A DNA stretch of 64,000 bases from Paludibacteraceae bacterium (lineage in GTDB: Bacteria; Bacteroidota; Bacteroidia; Bacteroidales; Paludibacteraceae), in contig JAKSKZ010000001.1 of assembly GCA_024401475.1 (NCBI GenBank), positions 186,001 through 250,000 of the forward strand, read 5' to 3'. The notes under the pieces are model-generated. The model made no database searches, was not told the origin of the DNA, and saw nothing but the letters and a program-made list of their open reading frames with translations. The translations under genes were made by a program, and so were the position numbers. The first letter of the stretch is position 1. Every line of letters starts with the position of its first letter. Positions 1-9,362 of the stretch are shown piece after piece.

Positions 1-553
1 AAGCAAAATTCTTCTTCTCTCGTTTAAAGTTAACAACAGCCCTCAATGCATCGTTTTTGGGAATATTGAAAGTTCCGAAACGACTACGCAACTTCAAGAA
101 GAAACCATCAAAGTACTTATTTTTCAAAGGTCTGTAAAGTTCGCCTGCAACGAACCCTTTAGCATCAATAAAAATGGAAGGTATCCACTCCCAGTTGCCA
201 TAGTGCCCCAACAACACCACTGCACTATTATGCTGGCAAATGTCATACATCACCTCTGGATTAGAGAAATGCATACGTTTCTTTATCTCCTCGTTCGAGA
301 TGTGCATCAATTTTACAGTTTCAAAGAAGAGGTCGGAAAAATGCAAATAATATTGCTTTTCTATACGAACAATCTCCTCCAAACTCTTCTCTGGGAAAGA
401 GTTGACCAAATTCGTACGGACCACCTTTCTTCTATATCTAACAACATAATAGACAAGAAGATAAATAACGTCTGAAACCAAATACATAACTCGCAAAGGC
501 AACCAAGACAGCAGCCATAATAGCGAATATGTGATATAATAAAGGACTGCCAT
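1..553 (-). CDS. Lipid A biosynthesis acyltransferase (LpxL/HtrB family), 3' end cut by window edge
   Basis: Reading the minus strand from the ATG at 553 gives an open frame to the window edge (about 184 codons), so the C-terminal part is missing. It has a hydrophobic N-terminus (about residues 1-35), typical of the inner-membrane anchor of late lipid A acyltransferases. The segment LLGHYGNWEW near residue 120 contains the family's H-x4-D/E catalytic motif (HYGNWE). Known role of the family: transfer of an acyl chain onto a lipid A precursor at the cytoplasmic face of the inner membrane. It starts 7 bases after the stop of the EngB gene, so the two are probably co-transcribed. The exact acyl-transfer step cannot be told from sequence. 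Confidence 0.85.
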   Translation of the reverse strand, partial: MAVLYYITYSLLWLLSWLPLRVMYLVSDVIYLLVYYVVRYRRKVVRTNLVNSFPEKSLEEIVRIEKQYYLHFSDLFFETVKLMHISNEEIKKRMHFSNPEVMYDICQHNSAVVLLGHYGNWEWIPSIFIDAKGFVAGELYRPLKNKYFDGFFLKLRSRFGTFNIPKNDALRAVVNFKREKKNFA

Positions 554-560
554 AACTCAA

Positions 561-1175
561 TTATTCATCACCTTTAGCAGAGACGCTCTCATTGATAGAC
601 TCGATATAGTTGAGTATGTCTTCGCGCCCCATTTTTGTCTCAGCAGAAGAGATAAAAATCGGTGGCAGCTCCTCCCATTGCTCAAACAACTTTTCGCGAT
701 AAGCGGTGACATTGGCATGCAACTTAGCATTCGACAACTTATCTGCCTTCGTGAAGATGATTGAGAAAGGTACACCGTTCACACCCAAGAACTCAAAAAA
801 CTCCAAATCAATGGCTTGAGGTTCAAGGCGAGCATCCACCAACACAAAAAGGTTCGTAAGAGAGTCGCGATTCATCACATACCCCTTGATGATCTTATCC
901 AACTTAACCAAGTCCGACTTGCTCACCTTAGCATAGCCATAACCTGGCAAATCGACCAAAAACCAATTTTTGTTGATCAAAAAGTGGTTGATGAGCAAAG
1001 TCTTTCCTGGCTTTGAAGATGTCTTAGCCAAGTCTTTCCTTTCTGTCAACATATTGATGAGGGAAGATTTTCCCACATTCGATCTACCGATAAACGCATA
1101 TTCTGGCAAATTATGTTTCGGACACTTATATACTTCCGAATTACTAATTATAAATTCTGCTGATTTAATATCCAT
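561..1175 (-). CDS. engB: Ribosome biogenesis GTP-binding protein EngB/YsxC/YihA
   Basis: 204 aa, the usual length for this family. The P-loop GRSNVGKS lies at residues 30-37, the G3 motif DLPGYG at 75-80, and a TKAD G4 motif around 141-144. This is a TRAFAC-class small GTPase known to act in late assembly of the large ribosomal subunit and often essential. It lies between holA (upstream, 45-base gap) and the acyltransferase (downstream, 7-base gap) in a minus-strand run. Start is the ATG at 1175. Confidence 0.95.
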   Translation of the reverse strand: MDIKSAEFIISNSEVYKCPKHNLPEYAFIGRSNVGKSSLINMLTERKDLAKTSSKPGKTLLINHFLINKNWFLVDLPGYGYAKVSKSDLVKLDKIIKGYVMNRDSLTNLFVLVDARLEPQAIDLEFFEFLGVNGVPFSIIFTKADKLSNAKLHANVTAYREKLFEQWEELPPIFISSAETKMGREDILNYIESINESVSAKGDE

Positions 1176-1220
1176 ATTTATAAAGTTTCAAGAAGAAAGA
1201 GACACAAACGTTCTTTCCTT

Positions 1221-2234
1221 TTAATGTAAAATCAAATAAACCAATTCTTTGAGCAATTGTCCGTCTGGCACACCATTCGAATCAATGCCCTTCGATTTCG
1301 CATCGTAAGTACGAAGCAAAGAGATGATTTGCAAAGTCTTCCAGCCGTTATATTTCGAAGCGGCCGTTTGATAATCCTTTGCGAAATAGATGTTGATGCC
1401 CAACTCCTTCGCCACGTTAGCCGGCGACTTGTCTGGGATATAATAGTAGAGCATCAAGTTGGTAAAGAAATTAAACAATACTGTGATAGTCAAGACTAAC
1501 GGATTGTTTTTGGGATTTTGTTCAAAATAACGAACTATTCTATTTGCCTTCAACACATCCTTGTTGATCAAAGCCGTGAGCAATTCGAAATTATTAAAAT
1601 CCTTATTGATTCCAACGTTGGCACTTACAACATCTGCCGTCACCATATTATTTTGAGGCTTCGATATGGCCAATTTGTCCAACTCATTGACCACCTTCGA
1701 GAGATCCGTACCTAGAAAATCGGTCAACAACTGTGTAGCTTTAGGATCTATCTGCAAACCTTTATTTTTCAAATAATTAACAATGAACGTTGGAACTTGG
1801 TTCTCATACAATTTTTTAGATTCAAACAAGACACCAACCTTCGGCAATTCTGCCACGAACTTCTTTCTTCCATCAACCTTTTTATATTTATGACAAAAGA
1901 CCAAAATTGTTGTAGATTGCGGCTTCTGAAGATAATACGCTAAATCCTCTAAATCAGAAAGGTTCTGGGCCTCCTTGACTATTATCACTACATATTTGGA
2001 CATCATTGGATATTGACGAGCCATAGTGAGAACCTCTTTTGTGGTTACTTCATCACCATAGAGAACCGATTGATTGAATTCTCGTTCCTCCTCCGTCAAC
2101 ACATTATTTTGAATATAATTGCTGATTTCGTCAATATAATAAGGTTCCTCTCCCATCAAAAAATAGACGGGCTTATAAACCTTCTGCTTCAGGTCAGACA
2201 TTATCGATTGGAAATCAACTCCCTTTGCGGCCAT
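1221..2234 (-). CDS. holA: DNA polymerase III subunit delta
   Basis: 337 aa, normal for HolA. The N-terminal part has the family signature around residues 20-35 (VYFLMGEEPYYIDEI), the degenerate P-loop region of the delta clamp-loader subunit, followed by a long alpha-helical C-terminal half. Known role: the wrench subunit of the clamp loader that opens the beta sliding clamp. It is followed by engB on the same strand and lies 18 bases downstream of the AMP nucleosidase gene. ATG start at 2234 follows that stop closely, suggesting one transcript. Confidence 0.9.
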   Translation of the reverse strand: MAAKGVDFQSIMSDLKQKVYKPVYFLMGEEPYYIDEISNYIQNNVLTEEEREFNQSVLYGDEVTTKEVLTMARQYPMMSKYVVIIVKEAQNLSDLEDLAYYLQKPQSTTILVFCHKYKKVDGRKKFVAELPKVGVLFESKKLYENQVPTFIVNYLKNKGLQIDPKATQLLTDFLGTDLSKVVNELDKLAISKPQNNMVTADVVSANVGINKDFNNFELLTALINKDVLKANRIVRYFEQNPKNNPLVLTITVLFNFFTNLMLYYYIPDKSPANVAKELGINIYFAKDYQTAASKYNGWKTLQIISLLRTYDAKSKGIDSNGVPDGQLLKELVYLILH

Positions 2235-2252
2235 AAAAATCTATATAATAAC

Positions 2253-3026
2253 TTATTCAGAAACCAAGTGTCGGATAGAGACATCACCATTAATAAGCAA
2301 CTCCAACGCTTGAATTCCGAGACGTACGTGCTCTTCTACGAATTTGTCAGTTACAATACGGTCGCTCTCCTCCGTTTTCACTCCTGACGAGACCATCGGC
2401 TGATCAGAAATGAGCAACAACGCACCCAATGGAATACGATTGGCAATACCCACCAAAAAAAGCGTTGCGGTCTCCATATCAATAGCTGTGGCACGAGTAC
2501 GAACAAGATACTCCTTGAAGGTGTCATCATGCTCCCAAACCCTACGGTTGGTCGTATAAACTACACCAGCCGAATAATCATGCCCTGCATTTCGCACACA
2601 AGAAGATATCACCCTTTGAATACCAAAAGAAGGAAGTGCGGGAACTTCTGGAGGCATATAGTCATTGGAAGTACCTTCACCACGAATAGCAGCAGAAGGG
2701 ACAATATAATCGCCTAACGAATTCAAAGAACTAAGGCCTCCGCATTTACCCAAGAAAATCACGCCCTTAGGGTTAATTGCAGAAAGCAAATCCATGATGA
2801 TCGCCGCATTAGCGCTGCCCATGCCAAAGTTGATGATGGTTATTCCATTTGCCGAAGCATTGGGCATATTTCCATCACGACCATAGACTGGCACGTTGTA
2901 CCATTCTGCGAACAAATCAACATAATGGTTGAAATTTGTCAGCAAAATATATCGGGTAAATTCCGACAATGGACGCTTCGTATAACGAGGCAACCAATTT
3001 TCTACTATCTCCCCTTTTGTTTTCAT
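2253..3026 (-). CDS. amn: AMP nucleosidase (short Bacteroidota form)
   Basis: About 257 aa from the ATG at 3026; an in-frame TTG at 3032 is possible but less likely. The fold is that of the purine nucleoside phosphorylase/MTA-SAH nucleosidase superfamily: INFGMGSANAA (about 65-75), FLGKCGGL, and the late IDMETATLFLVG segment holding the ribose-binding Glu and the Met-Glu-x-Ala element. Bacteroidota carry this short form rather than the roughly 480-aa enterobacterial Amn. Known reaction: AMP + H2O to adenine + ribose 5-phosphate. It is divergent from the gene at 3073. Function within the superfamily is inferred from the resemblance to annotated Bacteroides AMP nucleosidases recalled from memory. 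Confidence 0.8.
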   Translation of the reverse strand: MKTKGEIVENWLPRYTKRPLSEFTRYILLTNFNHYVDLFAEWYNVPVYGRDGNMPNASANGITIINFGMGSANAAIIMDLLSAINPKGVIFLGKCGGLSSLNSLGDYIVPSAAIRGEGTSNDYMPPEVPALPSFGIQRVISSCVRNAGHDYSAGVVYTTNRRVWEHDDTFKEYLVRTRATAIDMETATLFLVGIANRIPLGALLLISDQPMVSSGVKTEESDRIVTDKFVEEHVRLGIQALELLINGDVSIRHLVSE

Positions 3027-3043
3027 ATTCAATCAAAAATATC

Positions 3044-3051
3044 TATTTTTG
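3044..3051 (+). promoter_or_regulatory. Bacteroidota -7 box
   Basis: TATTTTTG matches TAnnTTTG, the sigma-ABfr -7 consensus, 22 bases before the ATG at 3073. No convincing -33 TTG at the usual 19-21 base spacing. Confidence 0.5.
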
Positions 3052-3072
3052 TAGTTGTGCAAATATAATAAA

Positions 3073-3546
3073 ATGTTGGAACTTAACTTACCAAAATACT
3101 CCTTTAAGATAAAGGAAACGAATGGCAAGAAGGTTATTTTCGACCGATGCCGTAAAAAATTTGTCGCCCTTACCCCTGAGGAATGGGTGCGCCAAAATAT
3201 GGTTGAGTTCCTCATCAACGAGAAAGGGTTTTCTGAAGCTCTGATTGGCAACGAAGTTCTAGTTAACGTGAGCGAAATGCACAAACGTTGCGACACCGTC
3301 ATCTACGGCAGAGAAGGCGAACCCATTCTGATTGTCGAATACAAGGCTCCTCACATCGAAATCACGCAAAAGACATTCGACCAAATTGCCATGTACAATT
3401 TCAAGTTGAAAGTCTCATTCCTAATTGTATCCAACGGATTGACGCATTACTGCTGTGAAGTGGATTACGAAAACAACCGATACAAATTCCTGCGTGACAT
3501 TCCGACTCGTGAACTAATATACAACAAAATAGACGCAAAACAATGA
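3073..3546 (+). CDS. Solitary protein with type I restriction R-subunit N-terminal-like domain (HSDR_N_2)
   Basis: About 157 aa from the ATG at 3073; an upstream in-frame TTG at 3055 overlaps the promoter and is rejected. Residues about 25-110 match the nuclease-like layout of the HSDR_N_2 family: a TPEEWVRQNMVEFL helix, then D-x-V (CDTVIYGR) and an acidic-x-K element (LIVEYKAPH), as in the PD-(D/E)XK core. No helicase domain or methylase/specificity genes are nearby, so this is not a restriction system. It overlaps the next gene by 4 bases and sits upstream of recR, a position that recalls other Bacteroidales genomes. A DNA-repair role is possible but only inferred from context. Confidence 0.75.
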   Translation: MLELNLPKYSFKIKETNGKKVIFDRCRKKFVALTPEEWVRQNMVEFLINEKGFSEALIGNEVLVNVSEMHKRCDTVIYGREGEPILIVEYKAPHIEITQKTFDQIAMYNFKLKVSFLIVSNGLTHYCCEVDYENNRYKFLRDIPTRELIYNKIDAKQ

Positions 3547-4064
3547 AATTCTTTAAGATTATCTCAATCTTTGTTTTAAGCGTTGTACTTGCGGTGGCAG
3601 GAATCATTTACTACCGCTACTACTTCGTCTTCGGAACAGGCATCAAAAGCGGCGAATTGAACCAAATCGTATTGAAAGGCACAATCTTCAAAACATACGA
3701 AGGCCGTCTTATCCAATCAGGCTTCAAAGGAACGCAAGCCAACACCATCCAATCGTATGAATTCACCTTCTCTGTCGAAGACGAGAAAGTAGCGAAACGA
3801 TTGGAACGCTTGGGTCGAAAGAGCCTTGAACTCCACTACAACGAATACAAAAACGTTTTGCCTTGGCGCGGAAACAGCGTATATATCGTAGATAGCATCG
3901 TATCCATCATCGACGACGATGAATATGAGGTAGTGAAGAAAACATCCAAAAAGAAAAAAGTCAGAAAGATTGAGGAAGAAGAGGATGACGATGCACTATC
4001 CGATGCTGAAGAGGAAGAATACGACGAAGTATTCAAATCATTAGAATACTACGACAAAAAATGA
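3543..4064 (+). CDS. Membrane-anchored protein with acidic C-terminus, unknown function
   Basis: 173 aa. One N-terminal membrane helix (about residues 5-24), a soluble middle region of beta character (about 35-120), a basic patch [11 protein letters not shown] (about 132-142) and a very acidic tail rich in E and D. It overlaps the gene before by 4 bases and recR after by 4 bases, so it is translationally coupled to both. Proteins of this kind in Bacteroides are sometimes labelled 6-phosphogluconate dehydrogenase; nothing in this sequence (no Rossmann fold) supports that. Function unknown. Confidence 0.75.
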   Translation: MKFFKIISIFVLSVVLAVAGIIYYRYYFVFGTGIKSGELNQIVLKGTIFKTYEGRLIQSGFKGTQANTIQSYEFTFSVEDEKVAKRLERLGRKSLELHYNEYKNVLPWRGNSVYIVDSIVSIIDDDEYEVVKKTSKKKKVRKIEEEEDDDALSDAEEEEYDEVFKSLEYYDKK

Positions 4065-4690
4065 GCGACAGTCAGTTTTCTTCTAAACTTTTGGAGAATG
4101 CCATCAACGAGTTCGCCAAACTGCCAGGCATCGGCCGCAAAAGCGCACTCCGATTGGTGCTATTCCTCCTAAGGCAAAGCAACGAAGATGTCAACAACTT
4201 CGGTAATGCCTTCATCAAACTTCGCAACGAGATAAAATACTGCAAATGTTGCCATAACATTTCAGACACAGAAGTTTGCGGCATCTGCGCCAACCCTAAA
4301 CGCGATGCAAAAACCATCTGCGTGGTAGAAAACATCAAAGATGTTCTCTCCGTTGAGAACACACAACAATTCCACGGACTGTACCATGTCTTAGGCGGAG
4401 TCATATCCCCCATGGATGGCATTGGGCCAAGCGACTTGAACATCAGCAGTTTGGTTGAACGAGTGTGTACAGGAGCGGTCAACGAGGTGATTCTCGCCCT
4501 CAGTCCCACCATGGAAGGTGATACTACTAACTTCTACATATACAAAAAGTTAATAGCTTCCGGTGCATCTGTCAATGTCACCACCATTGCACGAGGCATC
4601 GCTATCGGAGACGAGTTGGAATATGCAGACGAGATTACATTAGGACGTTCCATCCTCAACAGAACCCCTTATCAAGAAAATAATTATTGA
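4061..4690 (+). CDS. recR: Recombination protein RecR
   Basis: 209 aa, full length. Contains the N-terminal helix-hairpin-helix ([12 protein letters not shown], about 19-30), the four-cysteine zinc finger [16 protein letters not shown] (about 56-71) and the Toprim domain ([10 protein letters not shown], then [16 protein letters not shown]). Known role: with RecO and RecF loads RecA on gapped DNA. Start ATG overlaps the stop of the upstream membrane-protein gene (ATGA). Confidence 0.96.
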   Translation: MSDSQFSSKLLENAINEFAKLPGIGRKSALRLVLFLLRQSNEDVNNFGNAFIKLRNEIKYCKCCHNISDTEVCGICANPKRDAKTICVVENIKDVLSVENTQQFHGLYHVLGGVISPMDGIGPSDLNISSLVERVCTGAVNEVILALSPTMEGDTTNFYIYKKLIASGASVNVTTIARGIAIGDELEYADEITLGRSILNRTPYQENNY

Positions 4691-4693
4691 GAC

Positions 4694-5155
4694 ATGACGA
4701 CAGAATTACAAGAAGAATTAAAAAATCACAAGAAAAGGACAACAATGGCCTATATCCTCATTTTGATTAACGCCCTTGCGGCCGCTGCTGCAGGATTTTT
4801 CATCAAGGGCATTGAATTGGAAGCTACAACCAACACGGCCATTCAATCAATTGCCATTCTTTTGATGTTGGCAGTCATCCCTTTTTCCTTGAAATTCTAT
4901 AAAAAGAAATTCGACGAAGCTCTCGCATCTAACTTGACTGACAAGATTCGCTATATCATCAACATCTATATCATCAAGCTTTGTGCCAACGATATTGTTA
5001 TGATAGTGCTCGCCTTGGCCTACGCAGCCACCAAAGACCAATCATTGCTCTATTGCGAACTTATTTGCGCCATCGTCATTCTATTTTTCTGCAAGCCAGA
5101 CAAATTAGAAATAAAAGAAGAAGAGACTTCTAACCCAGAAAATCCACAAATATGA
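4694..5155 (+). CDS. Small integral membrane protein, unknown function
   Basis: 153 aa with about four hydrophobic segments (roughly 18-38, 48-66, 90-112, 118-134), a charged N-terminus (TTELQEELKNHKKRTT) and a charged tail. It starts 3 bases after recR and overlaps the next gene by 4 bases, so it belongs to the same operon. No recognisable family; function unknown. Confidence 0.7.
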   Translation: MTTELQEELKNHKKRTTMAYILILINALAAAAAGFFIKGIELEATTNTAIQSIAILLMLAVIPFSLKFYKKKFDEALASNLTDKIRYIINIYIIKLCANDIVMIVLALAYAATKDQSLLYCELICAIVILFFCKPDKLEIKEEETSNPENPQI

Positions 5156-5619
5156 AAATAGCAGTTGATTTCGACGGCACAATCGTCACACACGAATATC
5201 CCAACATAGGCAAAGAGAGACCTTTTGCCATAGATGTCCTCAAACGCCTACAAACTGAAGAGAAGCACCAACTCATATTATGGAGCTATCGTACAGGCGA
5301 ATTGCTCGAAGAAGCCGTTGCGTTCTGCCGAGAGCGCGGGTTGGAATTTTACGCAGTAAACAAGAACGACCCTGAAGAGGAATACTCGCCAGAGACACCA
5401 CGCAAATTAAACGTAGATATGTTCATTGACGACCGAGATATTCACGGCATGGCCGACTGGACCTACATCTACAAAAAAATCAAAGGAGAGGCGGATTTGG
5501 ATAATGGAATGGGCATGAATCCTCATAACAGAGTGCGCACAAAACCCAAAAACATCATTCTCCGTTTTGGAGAGTGGTTGGACAAGTTGGGAGACGAAAT
5601 AGATAAGAGGAAACGATAA
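5152..5619 (+). CDS. HAD-fold protein, BT0820-like
   Basis: 155 aa. HAD motif I is DFDGT at residues 6-10 (VDFDGTIV), motif II Ser/Thr in ILWSYRTG, and a late acidic motif FIDDRDIHG (about 92-100). It resembles a small HAD family common in Bacteroides (BT0820-like, from memory). Substrate unknown; the nucleophile Asp is present, so hydrolase activity is plausible. It is last in the run from 3073, overlapping the preceding membrane-protein gene by 4 bases. Confidence 0.75.
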   Translation: MKIAVDFDGTIVTHEYPNIGKERPFAIDVLKRLQTEEKHQLILWSYRTGELLEEAVAFCRERGLEFYAVNKNDPEEEYSPETPRKLNVDMFIDDRDIHGMADWTYIYKKIKGEADLDNGMGMNPHNRVRTKPKNIILRFGEWLDKLGDEIDKRKR

Positions 5620-5651
5620 AACGCGTTATTTTCTTTAATTTAGATTCACTT

Positions 5652-7001
5652 ATGAAGACAACTAAATCATTGCTTTTTTCTAAGTTGTTTAATAAGAAAC
5701 AACTCTTTACCATTGTTGCTGGAATGTCTTCTATATTCGCCTTAGCTCAACAAGATTTGCGCGTTGGCACAAACGTTTTCACTATAGAGAACGAGACAAA
5801 AGCCATTCTAAAGAGTAATGGGAATGTCACGAAAGAATCGAATGGTCTGCTTTTGTCATTTCCGGGCGAAGGCTCTTATGCCGGCAATTTTGTAATGCCG
5901 AAACAGGTAAAAGTAAAGGACAAAAACATACCTGTCAAAGCCCTTTATGAAACAGCTTTTGAGAATTGCCCCAAGTTGGAGTCTATCACGATTGAAGATT
6001 CTGTATTGTTAAGGGATTCTCGCTTATTTATCACCGGCTGTAAAAATCTGAAACAGATAAGAATGAAAGCGAAAGCCGCCTTCAGACCTTCCGAAAACTA
6101 CCACGATTACGACATAATTTCAATGAATGGAATGGTTACTGCTTACGATAAAGAGGCAGACCGCCCGATTGAATACGATCGACCATTAGACGGTATTCTA
6201 CAACAATCGGTACGCTATTTGGTGTATAACGACATGGCCTATGTGGTAGGTGTAGATACAACAGCCGACTTGTCAAAAGTGACCATTAAAAATGCTATAA
6301 ACTACAATGGAAAGAGTTACCCCGTAAAGGCAGTCATGGCGTACGCTTTCCAACACACTAAAATACAAGAGATCAACCTACCCCAAAGCATTGAATATAT
6401 AGGCAACCATGCCTTCTTAAATTGTAGGAAGTTGCGTACTTTAAACCTCTTTTCCAATACCCAATTAGAATATATCGGCATAGGGGCTTTCGAGGGCTGT
6501 GCATCGTTGAAAAGTGCCGTTTTACCGTCAAAAATCACAAATATCCCTGACGAATGCTTTGCAAACTGCCAAGCATTGGAGATTGTCATCATTCCCAAAT
6601 CGTTAAAAACTATGGGATGGGGTTGGCACGAGAATTGTCCCAATTTGAAACTGATCGACAATTTACACACCATATCATCTGTTGATGAGCCACCCCAAAA
6701 CGACAAATGGGAAACACACTTTAGTAAATCGGAAACTGGGTATTATTTTCATTCAGAAGTTCCACCCTACCCCAAATGGGCTTTGGAACAAGGAATACAA
6801 GGCAGTATGGCTCTTACCTTTATCGTATATAAAGATGGTAGCATCAGCGAGATTTCCGTCTTAAAATCGACCAACGCTCAACTGACAAATTATGTTATAG
6901 AGGAGATAAAAAAAGCGAAATGGCAACCTGCCAAGATCGAAGGGAACCCAGTCTCATGTGTTCTTAACTATCCCAACTTGTTCTACAGGACAGAACACTA
7001 A
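5652..7001 (+). CDS. Leucine-rich repeat (BspA-like) protein with C-terminal TonB domain
   Basis: 449 aa. N-terminal signal-like segment (about 1-32, ending near FALAQQ). Residues about 70-340 carry BspA/LRR_5-type repeats: AFENCPKLESITI, AFQHTKIQEINLPQSIEYIGNHAFLNC, AFEGCASLKSAVLPSKITNIPDECFANC. Residues about 365-445 look like a TonB C-terminal domain (YPKWALEQGIQGSMALTFIVYKDGSI, then a KKAKWQPA element). BspA-like repeats usually mediate surface binding; TonB C-domains normally touch outer-membrane receptors from the periplasm, so the combination is unusual. Probably exported to the periplasm or surface. Confidence 0.8.
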   Translation: MKTTKSLLFSKLFNKKQLFTIVAGMSSIFALAQQDLRVGTNVFTIENETKAILKSNGNVTKESNGLLLSFPGEGSYAGNFVMPKQVKVKDKNIPVKALYETAFENCPKLESITIEDSVLLRDSRLFITGCKNLKQIRMKAKAAFRPSENYHDYDIISMNGMVTAYDKEADRPIEYDRPLDGILQQSVRYLVYNDMAYVVGVDTTADLSKVTIKNAINYNGKSYPVKAVMAYAFQHTKIQEINLPQSIEYIGNHAFLNCRKLRTLNLFSNTQLEYIGIGAFEGCASLKSAVLPSKITNIPDECFANCQALEIVIIPKSLKTMGWGWHENCPNLKLIDNLHTISSVDEPPQNDKWETHFSKSETGYYFHSEVPPYPKWALEQGIQGSMALTFIVYKDGSISEISVLKSTNAQLTNYVIEEIKKAKWQPAKIEGNPVSCVLNYPNLFYRTEH

Positions 7002-7044
7002 TAGAAAGAGTTCAAGAATCATATTATAGTTATCTCCACAAAAA

Positions 7045-7081
7045 AGTCAAGGAAGCCAGCAGTGACTTTCTTGGCTTTTTT
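7045..7081. terminator. Bidirectional intrinsic terminator
   Basis: A 14-bp stem with G-U wobbles (AGTCAAGGAAGCCA against TGACTTTCTTGGCT) with a 4-base loop GCAG and T-runs on both sides, between the convergent genes at 5652 and 7096. Confidence 0.75.
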
Positions 7082-7095
7082 GCTTCTACCACACA

Positions 7096-7890
7096 CTACT
7101 CCTCTTCTTCTTCCGTCACGAAGATATGATTTTCTATATCCTCTTTTTGGATAGTGTATGAAGCCAACAATTTTCCATCCATATAATAGACATACTCGTA
7201 AATCCATCCATAATTATAAACGGCTTCAAAATTCCTAGCACCTTCAAAATCAGAGGACATGACATTATTTTTTACTATAGCAAAAGTTGACTCAACGCTA
7301 TCCTTCTCTACGCTCCAATCATGCACGGTATAGCAATATACCAATTTCTTCGGACACAACAGCAAACTATCACATATCGTATATTCATCAATCTCCGCAG
7401 GTAATTCCGTTTGAACTTTTTGGCTATAAGCATTTTGTAAGGAGTCAAACACTTCTTCCAAATCATCTGGTGATAGATTATACTGGTTCTTACTAAAAAC
7501 ATATTGACCTATATCTTCCCCTTTCTTATTATAGTAGGAATAGGACAAATCCAAACCGGCCATACTTGCCTCTATCAAAACCGATTCAGATGAGGCTCCA
7601 GAGCGTATAAGTTCATCGAGTATGCCAAACCACATATAATCCTTATCGTCATAATTTTTAATTCTCTCTTCTTTAGCCTCTCTATCCTCTCCATCTTCAA
7701 ACGAATAGCAAAAACTCAACTGCTTTTCTTTTCCTCTGTAAACGATAGAATCATACATTATGCCATTGCCAATGGATCGCGGCAATAGGAGATTTTCCAT
7801 CGCAACATAATAAACCAAGGATTGTTTTGCCTGTTGGGCACAACCTACCAACAAGAATGAAAATAAGGAGAATAGTAAATATTTACGCAT
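7096..7890 (-). CDS. Lipoprotein, unknown function
   Basis: About 264 aa from the ATG at 7890 (MRKYLLFSLFSFLLVGC); an earlier in-frame ATG at 7908 would add six residues. The signal peptide ends in a lipobox LVGC, so the protein should be lipid-anchored. The mature part is acidic and ends in a run of Glu (VTEEEEE). No domain recognised. It lies just downstream of the flippase gene on the same strand. Confidence 0.75.
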   Translation of the reverse strand: MRKYLLFSLFSFLLVGCAQQAKQSLVYYVAMENLLLPRSIGNGIMYDSIVYRGKEKQLSFCYSFEDGEDREAKEERIKNYDDKDYMWFGILDELIRSGASSESVLIEASMAGLDLSYSYYNKKGEDIGQYVFSKNQYNLSPDDLEEVFDSLQNAYSQKVQTELPAEIDEYTICDSLLLCPKKLVYCYTVHDWSVEKDSVESTFAIVKNNVMSSDFEGARNFEAVYNYGWIYEYVYYMDGKLLASYTIQKEDIENHIFVTEEEEE

Positions 7891-7913
7891 AAAATTTATT
7901 TTAATCATTAAAC

Positions 7914-9344
7914 TTATTTTTTCTTCATAACCTCCAAGACATCATTAAAGACCTTGGATCCTAAAATATAGAGAGCCGAGCAATAGAATAAACCACCTAA
8001 AACAAGTTGTAAAGCAGCTGTTGGATAAAGTTCCAAACCTATCTGCGGCACAAAATACATAATGACGGCCATCAATACCGAAACTGCCGCATAAGGCAAG
8101 ACATCTTTCACCTGTGCAAAAATAGTATAAGGCAATATTCGACTCACATAGAAAGCACTAATGAGATAGGCGGCTAAGTAGGTCAACGAGAAGCTGACCA
8201 ACATATTGGTGATGCTATCCAAACAGAAAAGCAAAGAGACTAAAATCAACGCATTTCTGACCATCTCTATGGCAAATGAACGTTTAGGGAACCCCTTAAT
8301 CGTATTGAGCGACACATTCATCGAATGAAGAGGGAATAGGATGGCTGCCACACACAAAATCCTAAAATAGGGAACAATCGGCAACCACTTATCCGTGAGA
8401 ATAATCGAAACCAAATTATCGAAAGCGACAAACAATCCCAACATAACCGGGAATATGCAAAAAGCAGTGACACGAATCAATTTTCGGAAATAACTCAACT
8501 GCTTGCTTTCATCATCATTGAGCGTGGAGAGAACTGGATAGGCAACGCCTGAGATAGTGCCCGACACCACATTGCTGGGTATTTGGTGGAATTTGAAAGC
8601 CTGCGAATAATATCCCAAATCTTGTCGTTGGAAATTGTGACCTATCACCAAATTATAGACATACTTCACCACTGTCACCAAAACGCTCGAAAGGATAAGA
8701 GAAAAACTAAAATCAAACAACTCCTTAATAACACGGAAATCGGCTGATGAAACAGGCTTCCAAGAACTCAACAGCCAAAGGAATAGTGACTTAAATCCAA
8801 CTTGCATCAATATCTGCGCAGCCAAAGCCCAATAACCAAAATCGAAATAGATTAAGACAAGCGTAATACCTCCCGAAAAAAGAGCAGACAAAAGGCTTGA
8901 CAAAGATAGCACCTTAAATTCCAACTGTTTAGTCAAAACAATTGTTTGAACAATGCCAACTGAATTGAATATGACGGCTAAAAAGAGGAAGCGCGAAAGC
9001 CACAATAGTTCGGGCATATTAAAATACGCTGAGATAAATGGGGCCGAAACATAGAGCAATCCATAAATCACAAGACTTAACAACAAGTTGAAATAGAACA
9101 CCGCCATATATTCGGCATCAGTATTGTTCGTGCGGCGCACCATTGCCGAGGTAAAGCCACTCTCCACTAAAATATTAGAAAGCGCTGTGAATATGGCAAG
9201 TGCCCCCATCAGTCCGAAATCATTCGGACTGAGACAACGAGCCGTAATCAGTCCAACGACTAATGCAACGAACTGAAATCCAACCTTATCTATCGCATTC
9301 CAAACAATCGAACGTTTGGTCTGCTGCTTCAAATCATCACCCAT
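7914..9344 (-). CDS. Polysaccharide flippase / Wzx-type lipopolysaccharide biosynthesis protein
   Basis: 476 aa with about 12-14 membrane helices. The N-terminus SIVWNAIDKVGFQFVALVVGLITARCLSPNDFGLMG is typical of the MOP/Wzx family (WzxC-like), and an internal GHNFQRQDLGYYSQAFKF segment also fits. Expected role: moving lipid-linked oligosaccharide across the inner membrane. No glycosyltransferases are adjacent, so this is not inside a classical surface polysaccharide locus; its neighbours are a lipoprotein and a patatin-barrel gene. Confidence 0.85.
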   Translation of the reverse strand: MGDDLKQQTKRSIVWNAIDKVGFQFVALVVGLITARCLSPNDFGLMGALAIFTALSNILVESGFTSAMVRRTNNTDAEYMAVFYFNLLLSLVIYGLLYVSAPFISAYFNMPELLWLSRFLFLAVIFNSVGIVQTIVLTKQLEFKVLSLSSLLSALFSGGITLVLIYFDFGYWALAAQILMQVGFKSLFLWLLSSWKPVSSADFRVIKELFDFSFSLILSSVLVTVVKYVYNLVIGHNFQRQDLGYYSQAFKFHQIPSNVVSGTISGVAYPVLSTLNDDESKQLSYFRKLIRVTAFCIFPVMLGLFVAFDNLVSIILTDKWLPIVPYFRILCVAAILFPLHSMNVSLNTIKGFPKRSFAIEMVRNALILVSLLFCLDSITNMLVSFSLTYLAAYLISAFYVSRILPYTIFAQVKDVLPYAAVSVLMAVIMYFVPQIGLELYPTAALQLVLGGLFYCSALYILGSKVFNDVLEVMKKK

Positions 9345-9362
9345 AAATCAAAAGGGACGGCA

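Noticed and set aside
203..475. Plus-strand 90-codon open frame at the left end
   Set aside because: It is antisense to the lipid A acyltransferase gene, whose minus-strand motif HYGNWE is clear.
3543..4064. 6-phosphogluconate dehydrogenase annotation for the membrane-anchored protein
   Set aside because: No Rossmann motif or catalytic residues; length and layout do not fit.
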